A stretch of 64,000 bases of DNA from Betaproteobacteria bacterium GR16-43 (GTDB taxonomy: Bacteria > Pseudomonadota > Gammaproteobacteria > Burkholderiales > Usitatibacteraceae): positions 3,162,001 through 3,226,000 of the forward strand of contig CP019169.1 of assembly GCA_001953215.1 (NCBI GenBank), read 5' to 3'. Position numbers and translations under genes: made by a program. Shown here one piece after another: positions 18,693-30,234 of this stretch. The notes below the pieces were generated by a model. That model had not been told where the DNA came from and made no database searches. It worked only from the letters and a program-made list of their open reading frames with translations. How positions within the stretch are numbered: the stretch's first letter is position 1; each line of letters starts with the position of its first letter.

Positions 18693-19544
18693 TCAGCGGT
18701 GCAGGAAGCGCATGGACAGGTCGAGGGCCTCGACGTCCTTGGTGAGCGAGCCTACCGAAATCCGGTCGACGCCGGTTTCGGCGATGGCGCGCACGGTGGA
18801 AAGATTGACGCCGCCCGAGGCTTCGAGCTCGGCGCGCCCCGCGGTCTCGGCCACGGCGGCGCGCAGCAGGGCGTTGTCGAAATTGTCGAGGAGGACCAGC
18901 TTCGCCCCCGCGGCGAGGGCCTCGCGCAGCTGCCCAAGGTTCTCGACTTCCACCTCGACCATCGTGCCCTCCGGTGCGATGCGCAGCGCGTCGTGCACGG
19001 CCGGGGCAATGCCGCCGGCGGCGAGGATGTGGTTTTCCTTGATCAGGATGCCGTCGTGCAGCCCGATGCGGTGGTTCATGCCCCCGCCGGCGCGCACGGC
19101 GAACTTCTGCGCGATGCGAAGCCCTGGAATGGTCTTGCGCGTGTCGTAGATGCGCGCCTTCGTTCCGGCCACCGCGGCCACGAACCGCGCCGTGCGAGTC
19201 GCGACCCCGGAGAGGAGCTGCACGAAATTCAGCGCCGTGCGTTCGGCGGTAAGAAGTGCACGCGCATTGCCTTCCAGCTCGCACAGGGATGTGCCGGCCG
19301 CGACCCGGTCCCCGTCGGCGCAGTGCCAGAAGATCTCGACGTCGGGATCCAGCTCCTCGAATGTCCGGTTGAACCACTCGACGCCGCAAAGCGTCGCGTC
19401 CTGGCGGGTGAGGAGCCGCGCCGCGCATTCCCGGTCCTTCGGGACGAGCGAGGCGGTGAGGTCGCCCACGCCGATGTCCTCGGCGAGCGCCCGCGTCACG
19501 TCGGCGGTGACCGTTTCCTCGAGGGCGTGGTAGGGATCGGACAT
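18693..19544 (-). CDS. nadC: Nicotinate-nucleotide pyrophosphorylase (quinolinate phosphoribosyltransferase)
   Basis: Makes nicotinate mononucleotide from quinolinate and PRPP in de novo NAD synthesis. The 283 residues match the family. GVGDLTASLVP lies near the N-terminus. DTRKTIPGLR, KFAVRAGGGMNHR and KENHILAAGG contribute to quinolinate and PRPP binding, and EASGGVNLSTVRAIAETGVD closes the barrel. The ATG at 19544 is preferred over the upstream in-frame extension, which lacks family similarity. nadA and nadB are not adjacent. It heads a likely nadC-mlaA-membrane protein unit and is divergent from clpB across 77 bases. Confidence 0.95.
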   Translation of the reverse strand: MSDPYHALEETVTADVTRALAEDIGVGDLTASLVPKDRECAARLLTRQDATLCGVEWFNRTFEELDPDVEIFWHCADGDRVAAGTSLCELEGNARALLTAERTALNFVQLLSGVATRTARFVAAVAGTKARIYDTRKTIPGLRIAQKFAVRAGGGMNHRIGLHDGILIKENHILAAGGIAPAVHDALRIAPEGTMVEVEVENLGQLREALAAGAKLVLLDNFDNALLRAAVAETAGRAELEASGGVNLSTVRAIAETGVDRISVGSLTKDVEALDLSMRFLHR

Positions 19545-19566
19545 GGAGGGATGCCTGAAAAAAGGC

Positions 19567-19595
19567 CTTGAAACCGTGGGGTTTCCACCCAAAAT
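19567..19595 (+). promoter_or_regulatory. Sigma-32 heat-shock promoter of clpB
   Basis: CTTGAAA at 19567-19573 is a perfect sigma-32 -35 element. After a 14-base spacer comes CCCAAAAT at 19588-19595, close to the CCCATNTA -10 consensus. The ATG of clpB follows 27 bases later. Inside the promoter lies an inverted repeat, GAAACC-GTGG-GGTTTC (19570-19585), which could fold or bind a repressor. Confidence 0.8.
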
Positions 19596-19621
19596 GAGGG
19601 TGTAGACAAGGAATGATACCT

Positions 19622-22225
<2,604 letters not shown>

Positions 22226-22252
22226 TCTGTCAGTGACGCATCGCACATTCGA

Positions 22253-22279
22253 GGGCCGCCCTAGTGCGGCCCTTTTCTT
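22253..22279 (+). terminator. Rho-independent terminator of clpB
   Basis: GGGCCGC (22253-22259), a 6-base loop, GCGGCCC (22266-22272), then TTTTCTT. A compact perfect 7-bp GC stem with a T run, 27 bases after the clpB stop. Confidence 0.9.
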
Positions 22280-22409
22280 GCGGTCGGCGCTCAACGTTCG
22301 TGTATATTTTTCCTCGCGGTCATTTTGCAGGCGCACACCTCACCGAATGACCGGGCGCGATAACGATAAACAATAGTCGCGGCCCAGCCGCGGCCCCCGG
22401 GAGAACCCC

Positions 22410-25400
22410 GTGATTCGCCGACTGATAAAAGTCGCAGCGCTCTGCTGCGCGTCCTCGCTTGGCCCCGCTTTTGCAGCCACCGACATCATCGTCACCACGA
22501 CGGGGGAGTCGAACGGCAGCGACGGGAAATGTTCGTTGCGCAATGCATTCGATGCCGCGAGTGGGCAGTCGAACTTCAAGGGGTGCCTGGTGCCGGCCGG
22601 CAGCAGCGCCCCGTACCGCGTGATCCTGCAGACCGGCCAGACCTATGCCTTCAACACGCCGAGCCCGCTCGTGGACGGCTTCTATGGCAAGCAACTCTTT
22701 GTCGCCACGCGGGGCACCAAGGTCACGGGCATCCCGCCCGGGCAGTTCCTGACCGAGGTGATTCCCGATGTCGAGATCATCGGCAACGGCGCCACGATCG
22801 AGCGCGCCGAAGGCGCGCCGAAGTTCCGGCTCCTCTTCATGACGCACGGCAAGGTCACCCTGCGGGACCTCACGTTGCGCGGCGGCGACGTCCGAGGTGC
22901 AACCGAGTTTGACCACGGTGGAGCCATCCTCGTGCAGAGGGGCGTCCTCTCCCTCGACCGCGTGACGCTGGACAAGAACACGGCCGACTTGGGCGGCGCC
23001 ATCTACGCGCACTACTTGGCCACGGTGAACGTGCTCGGGAGTACCTTCACGCGCAATTCCGGTGCGGGGGCCATCACGAGTTCCGCCGAGGCACCGGTGA
23101 ACGTGGCCAACAGCACGTTCTCCGACAACTCATTCGACATCTTCGCGATGCACGACTTCAACACGGACGTCACGCTGAGCCACAACACCTTCCAGGGCGA
23201 GCTCGCCTGGGTGGGCACCGGCGTCCTGATCGCCCGCGGCAACATCTTCGGGAAGAGATGCCAATTCGACGGCACGGGAGCCCTCACCACGGGCGACAAC
23301 GTCGGCCACTCGTCCTGCCCGGTGGTCCATGGCGACCTGGGGTCCCTCCAGGCCTACGCGGACAACGGAGGTCCCACCGACACGCGGGGCTTCATCGTCC
23401 CGAGCCTGCTGCAGGACGTCGATCCCACGTGCACGTTTGCTTCGCGCGGCACCAACCCGCTCTTCACGGACGGCGCGGCCATCACGACGGACCAGCGCGG
23501 CGTGCCGCGCGCACCGGGCACGTGCGACGTCGGCTCGTACGAGGAGGGCAGCGTCAAGCTGTCGGGCACCATCCCGGGCGCGCCGCAGGGCTTGCCGTAT
23601 GCGGCCGTGCTCGCGGGCACCGGCGGCACCGGCCCGTATTCGTTCGAGCTGGTGAGCGGCCTGCCGTGGCTCACGCTCGAGCAACTCGGCAACACGTACA
23701 CGCTCAAGGGCACGCCGCCCGCGGGCCACGGATCGACATTTCCGATCGTGCTGCGCACCGCCGATGCGAACAGCCTCGCGGGCTATGGCACGTACTCGAT
23801 CTCCATCGCGAACGGGGTGCCGTACGCTCCGACGCTCACCGGGTCCAGCTTCAACCCGGCGAACGGAACCATGACGGTGACGTTCACGCCGCCGACCGAT
23901 GACGGCGGGGGCGCCATCAACGGCTACAAGGTGAAGTGCGCTTCGAGCGGGTTCCAGTCCGCGGCGTCGTTGACTTCACCCCTCGTGTTCCCGGTGCCCG
24001 CCGGCCCGACCCACACCGGCTGCGCGTTGTACGCGACCAATGGCATCGGAGAATCGCCCGCGTCGAGCGCCACGTTCACGATGGCCTCGGCCATCGCGGT
24101 CGTGACGAGCCTCACGCGCGCTTCGCCGGAGATCTCGCCGCCCGACACGCGCATCGACTTCAACGTCACGTTCAATCGTCCGGTGACGAACCTCTCCGGC
24201 GCGGATTTCGAACTCGTGACCACCGGCAACATCACGGGTGCGGTGAACACGGGCGTCGTGGGCAGCGGCACGAACTACACCGTGGTGGTCTACACCGGCA
24301 CCAGCGGGTCCGGCACGCTGAAGCTGAACTTCATCGACCGCGACCTCGTGTTCGACAGCAGCTCCACGCCGGTCGGCGGCGCGGGCCTGGGCAACGGCAA
24401 TTTCGCGGGCCCGACGTACCGGATCGCCCTGGCTCCCGGCGCTCCCACGGTCAGCGCCATCCAGGCATTCAACTCGTTCGTCGAGCTGTCGATCAACCCG
24501 CCCGGGAGCGACGGCGGGTTGCCGATCACCGGCTACCAGGCGACCTGCAACCCGGGCGCGCACATTTCGCCGGTGAGCCTTTCGCCGGTGGTTCGCGTGC
24601 CGGTGATCAACGGACAGGGCTACGCCTGTACGGCGGTCGCGATCAATGGGGCGGGCGCCGGCGCCGCCTCGGCGGCGTCGAACGTCGACGTGGATCCGGT
24701 CTTCGTGTCGCGGATCCGGCGGCTCAATCCGAGCCCCACCACGAAGCACCTCGTGTACTTCGAGGTCACGTTCACGCGCCCCGTGACGGGCGTGGACTAC
24801 ACGGACTTCGTCGTCACGACCACCGGCCTCTTCGACGCCACCGTCGTGGGCGTGTCCGGCACGGGCACCACCTACCAGGTGTGCGTGTATACGGGCCGGG
24901 GATCGGGAACGCTGCGCCTGGATCTCGTGGACAACGACACGATCCGCGACGCGACGGCTCCGCTGTACGGAACCGGGACCGGCACCGTCATCGACAGCGG
25001 TGACGTCTACCGGGTCAACGCCACGAAGGACGATTTCTACGGCTTCCGCTCCGGCGACCTGCTGTGGCAGCACACGGACGGTCGCGTGGCGATGTGGGCG
25101 ATGAAGGGCAGCATCATGGTTACCGGCGGCAACATCTTCCCCGGGGGCACGGCGTGGACCGTGACTCACGCGGCGGACCTGGACGGCGACGGCAAGTCCG
25201 ACCTCGTGTGGCAGAACGCCAACGGCGCGATCACGCTCTACACGATGAACGGCAGGGCGGCGGTCATCAAGGCGAAGATCATCAACCCCGGCGACGGCTG
25301 GACGGTGACGCACGTGGCCGATCTCAACGGCGACGGCAAGAACGACCTCATCTTCCAGCACGCCGACGGCACGATCGCGGCCTGGCTGATGAACGGCGTC

Positions 25401-26045
25401 ACGATGACCTCGGGCGCCTCGCTCCTGGGGCCGGGCGGCGGCTGGACCGTCACGAAGACCGGCGACTTCAACGGCGACGGCAAGGCCGATCTCCTCTTCA
25501 CGCACACCGATGGACGCGTGGCGATCTGGTACATGAACGGCCTCACGCCGATCCTGACGACCCAGATCCTCGACGCGGGCACGGGCTGGTCGGTGAAGCA
25601 CGTGGTCGACCTGAATGGCGACAACTTCAGCGACATCGTCTGGCAGCATGCGGACGGTCGCGTGGCCGTGTGGACGATCAACGCCTTCGGCAACTTCAAT
25701 GGGCAGGACCTCCTGGGCGCCGGCACGGGCTGGACCGTCACGCACACCGGCGACTTCAACGGCGACGGCAAGGCCGACCTGCTGTTCTCGCACACGGACG
25801 GGCGCGTGGCGATCTACCTGATGAACGGCCTCACGCCGTCGGTGACGGCGGAGATCCTGAACGCCGGCACCGGCTGGAGCGTGAAGCGCGTCTCGGATCT
25901 CGACGGGGACGGTTCCAGCGGCGACCTCGTCTGGGAGCACCTCGACGGGCGGGTTGCCGTGTGGAGGATGGTCGGAACGAACATGCTGGATGGCGCCGAG
26001 ATCCTGGGCCCGGGCACCGGCTGGAAGATCCTGGACGCGAAGTGA
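22410..26045 (+). CDS. Giant exported CSLREA / beta-helix protein with C-terminal seven-repeat FG-GAP-like propeller
   Basis: A 1211-residue protein from GTG 22410, preceded by GGGAGAA. The signal peptide ends at AFA. A CSLREA-like motif (KCSLRNAFDAA) opens a right-handed beta-helix that ends with a choice-of-anchor Q-like motif (CDVGSYEEG, ~residue 375). A fibronectin-type domain (~470-555) and two Ig-like strands-rich domains follow (~560-680 and ~765-870, sharing FNRPVT/FTRPVT and GSGTLKLNF/GSGTLRLDL). The last ~330 residues are seven FG-GAP/VCBS-like repeats with DGDGK-type loops. It lacks the LWW/SGWG module and any anchor helix. Likely a surface or secreted binding protein. Confidence 0.85.
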   Translation: MIRRLIKVAALCCASSLGPAFAATDIIVTTTGESNGSDGKCSLRNAFDAASGQSNFKGCLVPAGSSAPYRVILQTGQTYAFNTPSPLVDGFYGKQLFVATRGTKVTGIPPGQFLTEVIPDVEIIGNGATIERAEGAPKFRLLFMTHGKVTLRDLTLRGGDVRGATEFDHGGAILVQRGVLSLDRVTLDKNTADLGGAIYAHYLATVNVLGSTFTRNSGAGAITSSAEAPVNVANSTFSDNSFDIFAMHDFNTDVTLSHNTFQGELAWVGTGVLIARGNIFGKRCQFDGTGALTTGDNVGHSSCPVVHGDLGSLQAYADNGGPTDTRGFIVPSLLQDVDPTCTFASRGTNPLFTDGAAITTDQRGVPRAPGTCDVGSYEEGSVKLSGTIPGAPQGLPYAAVLAGTGGTGPYSFELVSGLPWLTLEQLGNTYTLKGTPPAGHGSTFPIVLRTADANSLAGYGTYSISIANGVPYAPTLTGSSFNPANGTMTVTFTPPTDDGGGAINGYKVKCASSGFQSAASLTSPLVFPVPAGPTHTGCALYATNGIGESPASSATFTMASAIAVVTSLTRASPEISPPDTRIDFNVTFNRPVTNLSGADFELVTTGNITGAVNTGVVGSGTNYTVVVYTGTSGSGTLKLNFIDRDLVFDSSSTPVGGAGLGNGNFAGPTYRIALAPGAPTVSAIQAFNSFVELSINPPGSDGGLPITGYQATCNPGAHISPVSLSPVVRVPVINGQGYACTAVAINGAGAGAASAASNVDVDPVFVSRIRRLNPSPTTKHLVYFEVTFTRPVTGVDYTDFVVTTTGLFDATVVGVSGTGTTYQVCVYTGRGSGTLRLDLVDNDTIRDATAPLYGTGTGTVIDSGDVYRVNATKDDFYGFRSGDLLWQHTDGRVAMWAMKGSIMVTGGNIFPGGTAWTVTHAADLDGDGKSDLVWQNANGAITLYTMNGRAAVIKAKIINPGDGWTVTHVADLNGDGKNDLIFQHADGTIAAWLMNGVTMTSGASLLGPGGGWTVTKTGDFNGDGKADLLFTHTDGRVAIWYMNGLTPILTTQILDAGTGWSVKHVVDLNGDNFSDIVWQHADGRVAVWTINAFGNFNGQDLLGAGTGWTVTHTGDFNGDGKADLLFSHTDGRVAIYLMNGLTPSVTAEILNAGTGWSVKRVSDLDGDGSSGDLVWEHLDGRVAVWRMVGTNMLDGAEILGPGTGWKILDAK
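25060..26045 (+). repeat. Seven tandem FG-GAP-like propeller repeats
   Basis: Seven copies of a ~46-residue unit of the form D[LI][LVI][WF].H.DG.[VI]A[VIM][WY].M ... GWTVTH..D.[ND]GDGK. The units start DLLWQHTDG, DLVWQNANG, DLIFQHADG, DLLFTHTDG, DIVWQHADG, DLLFSHTDG and DLVWEHLDG. The DGDGK-type loops are calcium-binding in form. Seven units would close one complete propeller. Confidence 0.85.
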
Positions 26046-26099
26046 CGCCGTAGGACCAAGCCTCTACACCCCGGCATGCCTTGCTGGCATGCTGGGGCG

Positions 26100-26720
26100 A
26101 TGAAGCGCCATTTCTCGATGATCCGCGACTTCCACGTCGCGGATTTCTTCACGCTCGGCAACGCGGCCTGCGGCATGGGCGGCGTGATGCTGGCCATGCT
26201 CTACATGTCCAGCGGCGATGCGGCGCACTTCCTCGCGGCCGCGGCGTTCGCCCCAGCGGCTTTCGCCTTCGACGTCCTGGACGGAAAGATCGCGCGGGCC
26301 CGCATGGAGCACTCCACGCTCGGGCGCGAGCTCGATTCGCTCGCCGACGTGATCTCCTTCGGGGTCGCCCCGGCCACGCTCGCCTTCGCCGCGGGCATGC
26401 GCGGCGGCTGGGATGCGGTGGTGCTCGCCTATTTCGTCTGCTGCGGCGTGAGCCGGCTCGCGCGCTTCAACGTCACCGCCGAGACGCTGGCCGAAGGCAA
26501 CGAAGGCGGCAAGGTGAAGTACTTCGAGGGCACCCCCATCCCGACGAGCGTCGTGCTCACCGGCGTGCTCGCGTGGGCGTGCTGGCAATCGCGCATCGGC
26601 GAGGCGCTCTACGGCGGCGCGTGGCAACTCGGCCCGTGGCAACTCCATCCGCTGGTGCTGCTCTTCGCGCTCTCCGGCTCGCTCATGATCAGCAAGACCC
26701 TGCGCATCCCCAAGCCCTGA
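26100..26720 (+). CDS. pssA: CDP-diacylglycerol-serine O-phosphatidyltransferase
   Basis: Makes phosphatidylserine from CDP-diacylglycerol and serine at the inner membrane, the first step toward phosphatidylethanolamine. The 206-residue polytopic protein carries the complete CDP-alcohol phosphotransferase signature D-x2-DG-x2-AR-x8-G-x3-D-x3-D, seen as DVLDGKIARARM...GRELDSLAD at about residues 60-85. The start MKRHFSMIRDFHVADFFTLGN is typical of the PssA subfamily. ATG 26100 is chosen over an in-frame ATG at 26076 that lies inside a small inverted repeat. It appears monocistronic, with a strong hairpin directly after it. Confidence 0.93.
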   Translation: MKRHFSMIRDFHVADFFTLGNAACGMGGVMLAMLYMSSGDAAHFLAAAAFAPAAFAFDVLDGKIARARMEHSTLGRELDSLADVISFGVAPATLAFAAGMRGGWDAVVLAYFVCCGVSRLARFNVTAETLAEGNEGGKVKYFEGTPIPTSVVLTGVLAWACWQSRIGEALYGGAWQLGPWQLHPLVLLFALSGSLMISKTLRIPKP

Positions 26721-26726
26721 GGAAAC

Positions 26727-26748
26727 GGGCCCGGCGAGCGCCGGGCCC
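26727..26748. terminator. GC-rich hairpin between convergent genes
   Basis: GGGCCCGGC-GAGC-GCCGGGCCC, a perfect 9-bp stem with a 4-base loop, 6 bases after pssA and 7 bases from the end of the convergent propeller gene. There is no T run on either strand, so it may only pause or protect the ends of both transcripts. Confidence 0.65.
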
Positions 26749-26755
26749 TCCGGGT

Positions 26756-28747
26756 TCAGTTGCTGCAGGTCGTCGCGGGCGTCGAAAACACCTGGCGCGT
26801 GATCGACTTTTCCTGCGCGACGCCGTCCATCACCGCGCGCATCGAGCCCACGTTCGACGTGGTGAAGTCGAGGTTCATCGTGCCGGTTGCCACGAGATGG
26901 CCGCCTTCGACGCGATACAGCGTGCCCGCATGGCGGCCGTCGCCTTGTTGCGCGCCGTTCGTCATGACGGACCACGTGGGATTCTGCTGGGCGTCGTAGC
27001 CGTAGAGGACGCCGAACACCGTATCGCCCTGGTGCGAGAGCGTGAGGCCCCAGCCCGGCAGCGTGGGCCCGTACCAGAGGCCCGTGAAGTTGGCCTTCGC
27101 GACCGAGCCTTCGATGGGCGCGGCGTCCCAGGTGCAATGCTTCGGCACGCTGCGGAACGTGAGGCGGGTCACGGCCTTGGAGACGGCCACTCCGTCCGCG
27201 GAGTACTGCAGCAGCGCTCCGTCGGCGGTGGCCGTGAAGATCATGACGCCGATGGGCGCCGCGTACGCACCCAGCGAGGTGGCCGGTCCGCGGGTCCGGT
27301 AGAGCGTTCCGGTGAAGGAACCGTTGGCCTGGCGCTTGCCTTGCGGCATCACCAGCCACGAGCCGTCTGCGCTGAAGAGGGCGCCGAAAGCCGTGAGGCC
27401 CTGTTGTTCGAGGAACAGACCCCAGCCCGGCTCCGATTGGCTGGACCAGAGGTCGGTGAGGTTGACCAGGCTGGTCGCATCGCCTTCCCGCGCGGACTTG
27501 AGGAGAACCAGCACGTTGTCCTTCGGATAGGTTGCGTACGCGTCGCCCGTCGCGGGATTCACCAGGACGGCGTAATCGCCGACGGATTGGGCGCGTGGCG
27601 TGGGTGCCCCGAGCGGAATGGTGTCGAGGCGCTCGAGGTCGCGCGAATACGTGCCGACGTAGCCGTCGTCGGCGAAGGTCACGAGCAGCGTGTTCGTGAC
27701 GGGATTGAGTGCGAGGGCGCGCGTGTAACCCTCGAGCTTTTGAACCTGGATCGCACCCGTCGCGAGGTCGATGCGCATGAGCCGCTTGTTGTAGCTCTCT
27801 TGCGTGAAGAGGCTGTTCGTGGCGGCGTCGAGGACCGCCGTACCCTCGAACGAGTGTGTGGGCTCGGTGAGCACCCCGTAGGCCTCGGCGGCCGGGATGA
27901 TGCGGCGCACCGTGACTTCCGGAAGGGGGTAGGTCGCGACGGTCTGCAGCGTCGACGGATCGATCACGAAGACCGCCGAGCGCAGGGACGGGATGCTTAG
28001 GCCATCTTCCCAAAGCTCCGTGGTGTCCACGTGCGCGATCACATAGAGGCGGCTGCCGTCCGGCGCCGCGAAGATGGAATGGACCCGCCGGCCGGGGATG
28101 CGCACGGCGGGGCCGGCGAGCGCGTGCGTGTCCATGTCGTAGGCCTGGATCCATCCCGTAGCGGCGAGCGCCACGCCGCCCGGGGGGCCGTTGCCGGCCA
28201 GGAATGCGCGGTTGAGGCTGGGGATCACGGCGATGTATTCGGTCGAGTAGCCGGGAACCTCGGTTACGCGTGAGGCGCCGGTCCGCAGGTCGATCTCGGT
28301 GATCGAACCCGGTCCCACGTCGCCGTTGTAGGAGTGACCAGGCACGTAGGCCGTCGCCCGTGCGTCGACGATGGCGGCGCGCCGGGGTGCGTTGCCCGTG
28401 ACGACCCGCGTCTTGGCGAGCGTGTCGGCATCGAGGATCGTGACACTCGATCCGGAGAAGCCGCCGTTCGAGATCACGACCTTGCGCAACGCGGCGCTGA
28501 CCACCACGTGTTGCGGCGTCTGGTCGTCGGGGAAGGTGGTGGAGCGGCCGTCCGGGTCGACGACCGTATAAGTACCGGTGCTGTAGCGCGAGCCGCCGAC
28601 GCTGCCGATGAAGATGCGGCCCGTCGCGGAATCGAGGGCCGCGGACCAGGGGTACTGGCCGATCGGAACGGATTGGGTGGTGACGAGGGCCGTCGCGTCG
28701 AGCGCGAGCGCGCCGGCCAGCGATGCAAGCAGGAGTGCAGGCTTCAT
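26756..28747 (-). CDS. Exported YncE-like propeller protein with two divergent LWW/SGWG modules
   Basis: A 663-residue protein starting at ATG 28747, with GGAGAG five bases upstream and a signal peptide (MKPALLLASLAGALALDATA). Residues ~25-415 form a beta-propeller of the YncE/YVTN kind with repeated lines such as SAALDSATGRIFIGSVGG, VVVSAALRKVVISNGG and RALALNPVTNTLLVTFAD. Residues 429-538 and 553-663 are two more distant LWW/SGWG modules (DLWSSQSEPGWG; GLWYGPTLPGWGLTLSHQGD), each ending in a cysteine (KHC, TTCSN). No catalytic motif is seen; propellers of this type bind ligands or cell-surface partners. Divergent from the binding-protein gene at 28863. Confidence 0.82.
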   Translation of the reverse strand: MKPALLLASLAGALALDATALVTTQSVPIGQYPWSAALDSATGRIFIGSVGGSRYSTGTYTVVDPDGRSTTFPDDQTPQHVVVSAALRKVVISNGGFSGSSVTILDADTLAKTRVVTGNAPRRAAIVDARATAYVPGHSYNGDVGPGSITEIDLRTGASRVTEVPGYSTEYIAVIPSLNRAFLAGNGPPGGVALAATGWIQAYDMDTHALAGPAVRIPGRRVHSIFAAPDGSRLYVIAHVDTTELWEDGLSIPSLRSAVFVIDPSTLQTVATYPLPEVTVRRIIPAAEAYGVLTEPTHSFEGTAVLDAATNSLFTQESYNKRLMRIDLATGAIQVQKLEGYTRALALNPVTNTLLVTFADDGYVGTYSRDLERLDTIPLGAPTPRAQSVGDYAVLVNPATGDAYATYPKDNVLVLLKSAREGDATSLVNLTDLWSSQSEPGWGLFLEQQGLTAFGALFSADGSWLVMPQGKRQANGSFTGTLYRTRGPATSLGAYAAPIGVMIFTATADGALLQYSADGVAVSKAVTRLTFRSVPKHCTWDAAPIEGSVAKANFTGLWYGPTLPGWGLTLSHQGDTVFGVLYGYDAQQNPTWSVMTNGAQQGDGRHAGTLYRVEGGHLVATGTMNLDFTTSNVGSMRAVMDGVAQEKSITRQVFSTPATTCSN
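26765..27463 (-). repeat. Tandem LWW/SGWG modules, pair C (divergent)
   Basis: Two shorter copies (27463 down to 27134, and 27091 down to about 26765). They keep DLW/GLW, PGWGL, QQG/HQGD, G.LYR, DGVA..K and the terminal cysteine, but have lost the second Trp of LWW and the FATWFTYD core is altered (FGALFSADG; FGVLYGYDA). This pair shows which positions of the module tolerate change. Confidence 0.75.
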
Positions 28748-28862
28748 CGATCTCTCCATTGTTGGAACTAGCGGGCGCAGGACAAGAGTACTCCGGGAAT
28801 GCTGCATTTGTCTGTCGGACGATTGATGGGATGATGACGGTCCAAGAAAGGGAGAGGACCGA

Positions 28863-29720
28863 ATGCTGAAAATCGTCGCCATCGTGTTGGCCCTGGCCTG
28901 CGCGACCGCCGCCCACGCACAGGAGCTGACGGGCACGCTCAAGAAGATCAAGGACGCCAATGCCATCGCGCTCGGCATCCGCGACACGTCGGTGCCGTTC
29001 TCCTTCCTGAACGAGAAACAGCAGCCGGTCGGCTACTCGATGGATCTCTGCATGAGGATCGTCGATGCGGTGAAGGCGGAGCTGAACCTGCCCACCCTGC
29101 AGGTGAAGCACATCCCGGTGATCTCGCAGACCCGCATTCCCCTCGTGGCCAACGGCACCGTCGACATCGAATGCGGCTCCACCACGAATACGCTCACGCG
29201 CCAGAAGCAAGCGGAGTTCTCGCCGGTCACGTTCATCGGCGGCACGCGGCTGCTGGTGAAGGCCAAGTCCGGCATCAAGGAAGTCGAGGACCTCAAGGGC
29301 AAGACCATCTCGGTCTCGCAGGGCACGACCAACGAGCGCGTGATCAAGAACCTCTCCGAGAAGCTGAACCTCGGCATCAAGGTCCTGAACGTGAAGGACC
29401 ATGCCGAAGGGTTCCTCGTGCTGGAGAGCGGCCGCGTGGACGCCAACGTGAGCGACGACGTGCAGCTCTACGGCCTGCGCGCGAATGCCCGCAACCCGGC
29501 GGACTACGCCGTGGTCGGCCGCTCGCTGTCGTACGAGCCGTTCGGCCTCATGTTCAAGCGCGGCGACCCGGACTTCAAGCTGCTCGTGGCGAAGACGCTG
29601 GCCGGCCTCATGCGCAGCGGCGAGATGGAGAAGCTGCACGCGAAGTGGTTCGGGCCGCTGGGCCTGCCCCTGGATGACGCGACCAAGGCGGCGTTCGCAC
29701 TGCAGGCCTTGCCCGAGTAG
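28863..29720 (+). CDS. Amino-acid ABC transporter periplasmic binding protein (GltI-like)
   Basis: A 285-residue family 3 solute-binding protein with a signal peptide (cut after AHAQ). The N-lobe contains IALGIRDTSVPFSFLN, GYSMDLCMRIVD and GTVDIECGSTTNTLTRQ, the last being typical of the glutamate/aspartate binders (GltI). GKTISVSQGTTNERV marks the second lobe. It should bind an acidic amino acid in the periplasm. No permease or ATPase gene is adjacent, so it is an orphan or serves a distant transporter. xrtH begins 9 bases after its stop, which suggests a shared transcript, though no functional link is evident. Confidence 0.88.
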   Translation: MLKIVAIVLALACATAAHAQELTGTLKKIKDANAIALGIRDTSVPFSFLNEKQQPVGYSMDLCMRIVDAVKAELNLPTLQVKHIPVISQTRIPLVANGTVDIECGSTTNTLTRQKQAEFSPVTFIGGTRLLVKAKSGIKEVEDLKGKTISVSQGTTNERVIKNLSEKLNLGIKVLNVKDHAEGFLVLESGRVDANVSDDVQLYGLRANARNPADYAVVGRSLSYEPFGLMFKRGDPDFKLLVAKTLAGLMRSGEMEKLHAKWFGPLGLPLDDATKAAFALQALPE

Positions 29721-29729
29721 TCCCGCCGG

Positions 29730-30233
29730 ATGCGCCGCTTCGCCATCACCTTCGTCGTGTTGCTCGTCGCGCTGTTCGCCTTCGAGCTCACCCCGCCCGG
29801 CCAGGCGATCGTGCAGCCGTGGACCGCGCTCGTCGCGCAAGCGAGCGCGGGCGCGATTCGCGCTTTCGACGGCAGCGCGGTCTCGCAGGGCAACGCGCTC
29901 TACGATGCGAAGACGGGCTTCGGCGTGACGATCGTGGCGGGCTGCAACGGCGTCGAGGCGATGCTCGTGCTGCTGGCGGGCATCCTCGCGTATCCCGCGC
30001 CGTGGCGTTCGAAGGCGATCGGGCTCGCCATCGGCCTGGTCGCGATCCAGGGGCTGAACCTGGTGCGCATCGTGAGCCTGTTCTACCTCGGGCAATGGGA
30101 TGCGCAGTGGTTCGAGTGGGCGCACCTCTACGTGTGGCAGGCCCTGATCATGCTCGACGCGCTGATCGTGTGGCTGCTCTGGATGCGCTCGGTCCCGGAT
30201 CGTGAACCGGCCGTGCCCGCGCCGGCCGCCTGA
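29730..30233 (+). CDS. xrtH: Exosortase H (XrtH-type)
   Basis: A 167-residue inner-membrane protein with several hydrophobic segments. The exosortase catalytic triad is in place: Cys72 in IVAGCNGVEAML, Arg113 in LNLVRIVSLFYLG and His132 in FEWAHLYVWQALIM. The short length, single-domain form and gene neighbour match the XrtH group, which is described as processing proteins with an IPTLxxWG-CTERM tail. No protein in this window has such a tail, so its substrates must be encoded elsewhere or differ. It follows the binding-protein gene by 9 bases and is followed almost directly by its partner membrane protein. Confidence 0.85.
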   Translation: MRRFAITFVVLLVALFAFELTPPGQAIVQPWTALVAQASAGAIRAFDGSAVSQGNALYDAKTGFGVTIVAGCNGVEAMLVLLAGILAYPAPWRSKAIGLAIGLVAIQGLNLVRIVSLFYLGQWDAQWFEWAHLYVWQALIMLDALIVWLLWMRSVPDREPAVPAPAA

Positions 30234-30234
30234 C

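Noticed and set aside
26073-26093. GCATGCC-TTGCT-GGCATGC inverted repeat before pssA as a riboswitch or operator
   Set aside because: Only 7 bp and no further structure; GGCATGCC is self-complementary by chance often enough in this composition.
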